This document shows positions 23,691 to 26,304 of a DNA stretch of 26,304 bases, piece after piece. Source of the DNA: WGMK01 sp046047315. GTDB taxonomy: Bacteria; Hydrogenedentota; Hydrogenedentia; Hydrogenedentales; JAEUWI01. The notes under the pieces were generated by a model that worked only from the letters and a program-made list of their open reading frames with translations, did not search any database and was not told the DNA's origin. Location: positions 1 through 26,304 of the forward strand of contig JBJOID010000310.1 of NCBI GenBank assembly GCA_046047315.1. Reading direction: 5' to 3'. Within the stretch, counting starts at the first letter, position 1. Every line of letters begins with the position of its first letter. A program made the position numbers and the translations under genes.

Positions 23691-25055
23691 TTGCCATGGC
23701 TTGGTCAGCATGCAGACTTCGCTCCGCCGCTACACCCTGTGTTAAAGCCAGACGACGTCCTTTACTTCCTGCACATTCCCAAGACCGGCGGCACCAGCCT
23801 GATGGCGTGGCTGAACTTCCTTTTCGCCCCCGACCGTGTTTGTCCCCATGTTCACCTGCCGGCGGTCAAGACAGACCTGGCCCGGGACCCGCGCCGTTAC
23901 GATTTCTTCGCCGGCCACTTCGGGCTCGCGCTCCTGGAGCTGCTGCCGGTCCGGCCCCGCCTGGTCACCTGGCTGCGCGATCCGGTGCGCCGCCTGCTCT
24001 CCACTTACCACTACTTCCGCGAGTTGCCGGAGGATACCGCCCATGAATTCCTGATCGACGCCTTCGCCCGACAGCAAAGACAGGCCGCCTTGCGGCTGTC
24101 CTTCCATGACTGGGTGCAATTGCCCCAGCAGGAGTATGCGATCCACAACATCCAGCCCCAGTTTCTCTCCGCCGGCGACTGCGATGAATCCCAGATGCTG
24201 CCCCGCGCACTGCGCACCCTCGCCCTGGCCGACCACTTCGGCCTCACCGAGCGCATGCAGGACTCCGTCGATCTGTTCTGTCATCGTTTCGTGCTCCCTC
24301 CCCGGCGGTTCGACCTGCATCTCAACCAAAGCAAGGCGCATCGGCAAACTGCCGTGCCACCGGCCACGCTCCGGGTCATTGAACGACGAAGCCAGCTCGC
24401 ATGCCGGATGCACCGGGTGGCCCGCGAAATCTTCGACTGGCGCTGGCAAACCATGTTGCAGGATCTGGGGCTCAAGGATCCCGCGGACTCCGCGGCGGGC
24501 TCAGGTGGACCGCCGTCCGCGGCCCGGCCGAGCCCGACGTGGCGGCGGCGTCTTCACGAAAAACTGGAGGCGAGTTACCGGCTGCAGCGGGCCCGTGTCT
24601 CGGCCCCGTTGCCGGGTATTTTGCCGATGTCGGAGGTGATTCATGGCACAGGCTGGTTTCAGGCGGTGCAGTTGCCCGGCTCGAATCGGTGGGTGCGCTG
24701 GACCGGGCCGGAGCCGATCTCGGTGCTCTATCTGAACCTGCCAAAGGCCGCACTATTGCAGGTTTCCTGGCGTGCGCTCAACGTCATGGACTATGAAGTC
24801 ATCACTTCGTGCCAGCTGCGCGTGAACGGCGTGTTTGTGCCCGCCACCGTGGAACAGGCGCCCTGTGATGCCTTTCCGCTTGCCGCACGGTTTTCGGCCG
24901 TGCTCACGCCCTCCCTGCTTCAGCGCGAACCCGGCCTTGTAAAACTCGAGTTCTGCATCAACCGCACTTTCCCGGAACCAGTCGCGAGCGAACCCGCGCT
25001 CGGCCCCAAGCTCCTGGGCTTTTGCACCGACGCAGTCGAAGTGCAGGCCATTTAG
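23691..25055 (+). CDS. Sulfotransferase with extra C-terminal domain
   Basis: A 454-residue protein. The PAPS-binding loop is YFLHIPKTGGTSLMAW at residues 25-40, and the 3'-phosphate site WLRDPVRRLLSTYHYFR at 94-110, as in carbohydrate sulfotransferases of the Sulfotransfer_2 type. A linker rich in Pro, Ala and Gly follows near 285-300. Residues about 320-454 form a beta-rich domain (GWFQAVQLPGSNRWVRWTG, then VMDYEVITSCQLRVNG and LEFCINRTFPEPVASE). I do not recognise that domain; a stand-alone relative is encoded next. TTG 23691 is preceded by GGAG at a good distance; GTG 23739 is the alternative start. The target could be the cluster's glycan. Confidence 0.83.
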   Translation: MPWLGQHADFAPPLHPVLKPDDVLYFLHIPKTGGTSLMAWLNFLFAPDRVCPHVHLPAVKTDLARDPRRYDFFAGHFGLALLELLPVRPRLVTWLRDPVRRLLSTYHYFRELPEDTAHEFLIDAFARQQRQAALRLSFHDWVQLPQQEYAIHNIQPQFLSAGDCDESQMLPRALRTLALADHFGLTERMQDSVDLFCHRFVLPPRRFDLHLNQSKAHRQTAVPPATLRVIERRSQLACRMHRVAREIFDWRWQTMLQDLGLKDPADSAAGSGGPPSAARPSPTWRRRLHEKLEASYRLQRARVSAPLPGILPMSEVIHGTGWFQAVQLPGSNRWVRWTGPEPISVLYLNLPKAALLQVSWRALNVMDYEVITSCQLRVNGVFVPATVEQAPCDAFPLAARFSAVLTPSLLQREPGLVKLEFCINRTFPEPVASEPALGPKLLGFCTDAVEVQAI

Positions 25056-25558
25056 GCAACGTCCTGAGCAACCTCCGCCGCCGTCCGCGTGAACATCGCA
25101 CAGCCATTGCCCGCACTAAATTGTCTTTTCCCGCCGGCCCAACGCCTGCCCGTGGCGGATCTGAGGCAAGAGCGCGGGTGGATGCCGCCCATCCGAATTC
25201 CCCAGGCCCAGCAGACCGTTTGCTGGACCGGCCCCGAATCGGAATCCGTGCTTTACCTCCCTACTGCTGCCGCCCGCCCGCTGCATCTTTCCTTCACCGT
25301 TCTGGCCGTAATGGATTATGAGGTAATCCAGTCGTTCAGATTGCGGGTAAATGGCTGCCGGCTGCCCTTGATTTTAGAACCCGCCCCCCAGGATCATTTT
25401 CCTTACGCCCACCGCTTCGAGGGCATCGTCACTCCGTCCCTCCTCCGGCGCCAATCCGGCCCGGCAAGGTTGGAGTTTTGCATCAACCGCACTTTCCCGG
25501 AACCAGTCGCGAGCGAACCCGCGCTCGGCCCCAAGCTCCTGGGCTTTTGCACCGACGC
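24954..25558 (+). repeat. 80-base perfect direct repeat in two neighbouring genes
   Basis: Bases 24954-25033 and 25479-25558 are identical over 80 bases at an offset of 525 bases. They encode the shared CINRTFPEPVASEP region and beyond, in the same frame. Just upstream, the two genes encode similar proteins but the DNA differs clearly. The sharp edge suggests a recent gene conversion or partial duplication. Confidence 0.95.
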
Positions 25559-25580
25559 GATCACGCTGCAGCCCGTCTGA
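25089..25580 (+). CDS. Stand-alone copy of the sulfotransferase C-terminal domain
   Basis: A 163-residue protein that aligns with the last 135 residues of the preceding sulfotransferase: QQTVCWTGPESESVLYLPT against NRWVRWTGPEPISVLYLNL, VMDYEVIQSFRLRVNG against VMDYEVITSCQLRVNG, and an identical CINRTFPEPVASEPALGPK end. It has no sulfotransferase motif. The start GTG 25089 is uncertain, as no good ribosome site is seen, and the gene lies 33 bases after the previous stop. It may be an expressed beta-sandwich, perhaps glycan-binding, or a partial duplicate on its way to decay. Function is unknown. Confidence 0.68.
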   Translation: MNIAQPLPALNCLFPPAQRLPVADLRQERGWMPPIRIPQAQQTVCWTGPESESVLYLPTAAARPLHLSFTVLAVMDYEVIQSFRLRVNGCRLPLILEPAPQDHFPYAHRFEGIVTPSLLRRQSGPARLEFCINRTFPEPVASEPALGPKLLGFCTDAITLQPV

Positions 25581-25758
25581 TCGCCTTCCGACGCGGCTTG
25601 CCGGCGTTTCGCCCACCGGCATCTTGAGCGGAAATAATAATTGCTATGTATTTGCCTCAAGGCACGCTGCCAGCCTACGCTGCACCCGTGTTGTCTGATC
25701 ATTACCGTCTCCCTCGTCGCACGAATTCTCTATCGCCGCTGGAAGTTGCGAACGCCGG
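25581..25758. other. Gap with no recognised gene
   Basis: This stretch between the stand-alone domain gene and the DUF4143 remnant shows no clear coding pattern. It has a short AT-rich run (about 25630-25652) in otherwise GC-rich sequence, which may mark a junction or a promoter, but the -35 and -10 spacing is poor. Confidence 0.35.
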
Positions 25759-26247
25759 GTGGGCAGGATTCGGGAGCTTTATAGGCATGCTTGTTTGGTC
25801 CGCCGCTGTGTCTCCATTCTCAACTGCAAGACACCCGGCAACACCGTCACCTTGGCGCACTACCTGGACCTGCTGAAAGGAGCCGGCATGGTGACAGGCC
25901 TGATGAAATACTCGCATGGCCAGGTGCGGCAGCGGGGATCCAGTCCGAAGCTCCAGGTGCTCAACCCGGCCCTGCTGTCGGCCCAAAGCGGGGATACTTT
26001 CGAGGAAGTGCGCAGCCACGGGGACAAGTGGGGGCGCCTGGTCGAAACCTGCGTAGGGGCTCACCTGGTGAACACCAGCGCCGGCACCGCGCTCGATGTC
26101 ACCTACTGGCGCGAGCGAAACCATGAGGTCGATTTTGTCCTTCGGCGCGGCGACGCGTGCGTGGCGATTGAGGTGAAAAGCGGCCGCCGACGGGAGTCGT
26201 TGCCGGGCATGGCGGCTTTCGCGAAGCATTTTTCGCCGAAAAAGTGA
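25759..26247 (+). pseudogene. Truncated AAA ATPase with DUF4143 domain
   Basis: The frame encodes the C-terminal DUF4143 part of an ATPase of the bacterial DUF4143 group: GNTVTLAHYLDLLKGAGMVTG, SSPKLQVLNPALL, WGRLVETCVGAHLVN and YWRERNHEVDFVLRRGD then AIEVKSG. Everything before that, including the Walker A and B parts, is missing. Near 25838 the upstream QLQDT of the family is in another frame and joins GNTVT only if one C is removed, so there is a frameshift. The end is also cut: after FSPKK a TGA stops it, where family members normally continue for about 25 residues. Confidence 0.82.
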
Positions 26248-26252
26248 CCGGC

Positions 26253-26304
26253 CTCAAGTTTTCGAGCCACCCCGAGAGCTCTCGGGGTGGCTCGAAAACT
26301 TGAG
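26253..26304. repeat. Perfect 52-base palindrome at the window end
   Basis: Bases 26253-26278 and 26279-26304 are exact reverse complements with no loop base between them (centre GAGAG|CTCTC). As RNA it would fold into a very stable GC-rich hairpin, but no T-run is visible because the window ends here. It could be a terminator, a mobile-element end, or a fold-back artefact at a contig end. Confidence 0.95.

Noticed and set aside
23444..24046. Plus-strand open frame running through the sulfotransferase pseudogene into the intact gene
   Set aside because: Only its first residues match the decayed sulfotransferase; the rest is a shadow frame of the intact gene in GC-rich DNA.
23742..24449. Long minus-strand open frame of 235 residues opposite the sulfotransferase
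   Set aside because: It is a high-GC shadow frame: the sense strand has both PAPS-binding motifs and the antisense translation shows no recognisable domain.

Overview
The window is a bacterial surface-polysaccharide (O-antigen or exopolysaccharide type) biosynthesis region. About 22 kb of it is packed with genes that all read on the + strand, and many junctions are ATGA overlaps or gaps of only a few bases, as in one or a few long operons. Content (two GT-C membrane glycosyltransferases, lipid-linked sugar enzymes, an rfbFGH CDP-sugar set, two sulfotransferases) fits a Gram-negative bacterium with moderately high GC. The protein style would fit Verrucomicrobiota or a similar environmental phylum, but that is a guess; there is no rRNA or marker gene. 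I see no tRNA, rRNA or CRISPR.

Region 1 (1-4480) starts inside a DegT-type sugar aminotransferase. It continues with a small unknown protein, a second divergent PLP-fold enzyme, a methyltransferase, a sulfotransferase and a WbqC-family protein. Region 2 (4480-9690) holds a family 2 glycosyltransferase with a long coiled-coil tail, a large two-domain glycosyltransferase-like protein, an HlpA-like sugar transferase and another methyltransferase. Region 3 (9690-14705) is a lipid-linked sugar module: a GtrB/DPM1-like polyprenyl-phosphate glycosyltransferase, a GtrA-like membrane protein, an FAD oxidoreductase and a GT-C membrane protein that could use the lipid-linked sugar. Region 4 (14717-21926) has another family 2 glycosyltransferase, then rfbF, rfbG, rfbH, an RmlC-like epimerase and an NAD-dependent epimerase/reductase. 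Together these point to a CDP-3,6-dideoxyhexose or related deoxysugar. A second GT-C membrane protein closes the region.

Region 5 (21927-26304) is different: a graveyard of broken genes around one or two live ones. It holds the tail of an IS3-family transposase joined to a polyprenyl-phosphate glycosyltransferase that has lost its catalytic N-terminus. A frameshifted DUF433 gene follows, then a decayed sulfotransferase fragment and an intact sulfotransferase carrying an extra C-terminal beta-type domain. A stand-alone relative of that domain shares an 80-base perfect repeat with it. Last come a truncated and frameshifted DUF4143 ATPase and a perfect 52-base palindrome that ends exactly at the window edge.

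The genes would work together by making activated sugars, including a CDP-linked deoxysugar and an aminosugar, and assembling them by family 2 and GT-B transferases. Polyprenyl-linked sugars would be added outside the membrane by GT-C enzymes, and the glycan decorated with sulfate and methyl groups. No Wzx, Wzy, ABC transporter or chain-length regulator is visible, so export and polymerisation genes must lie elsewhere.
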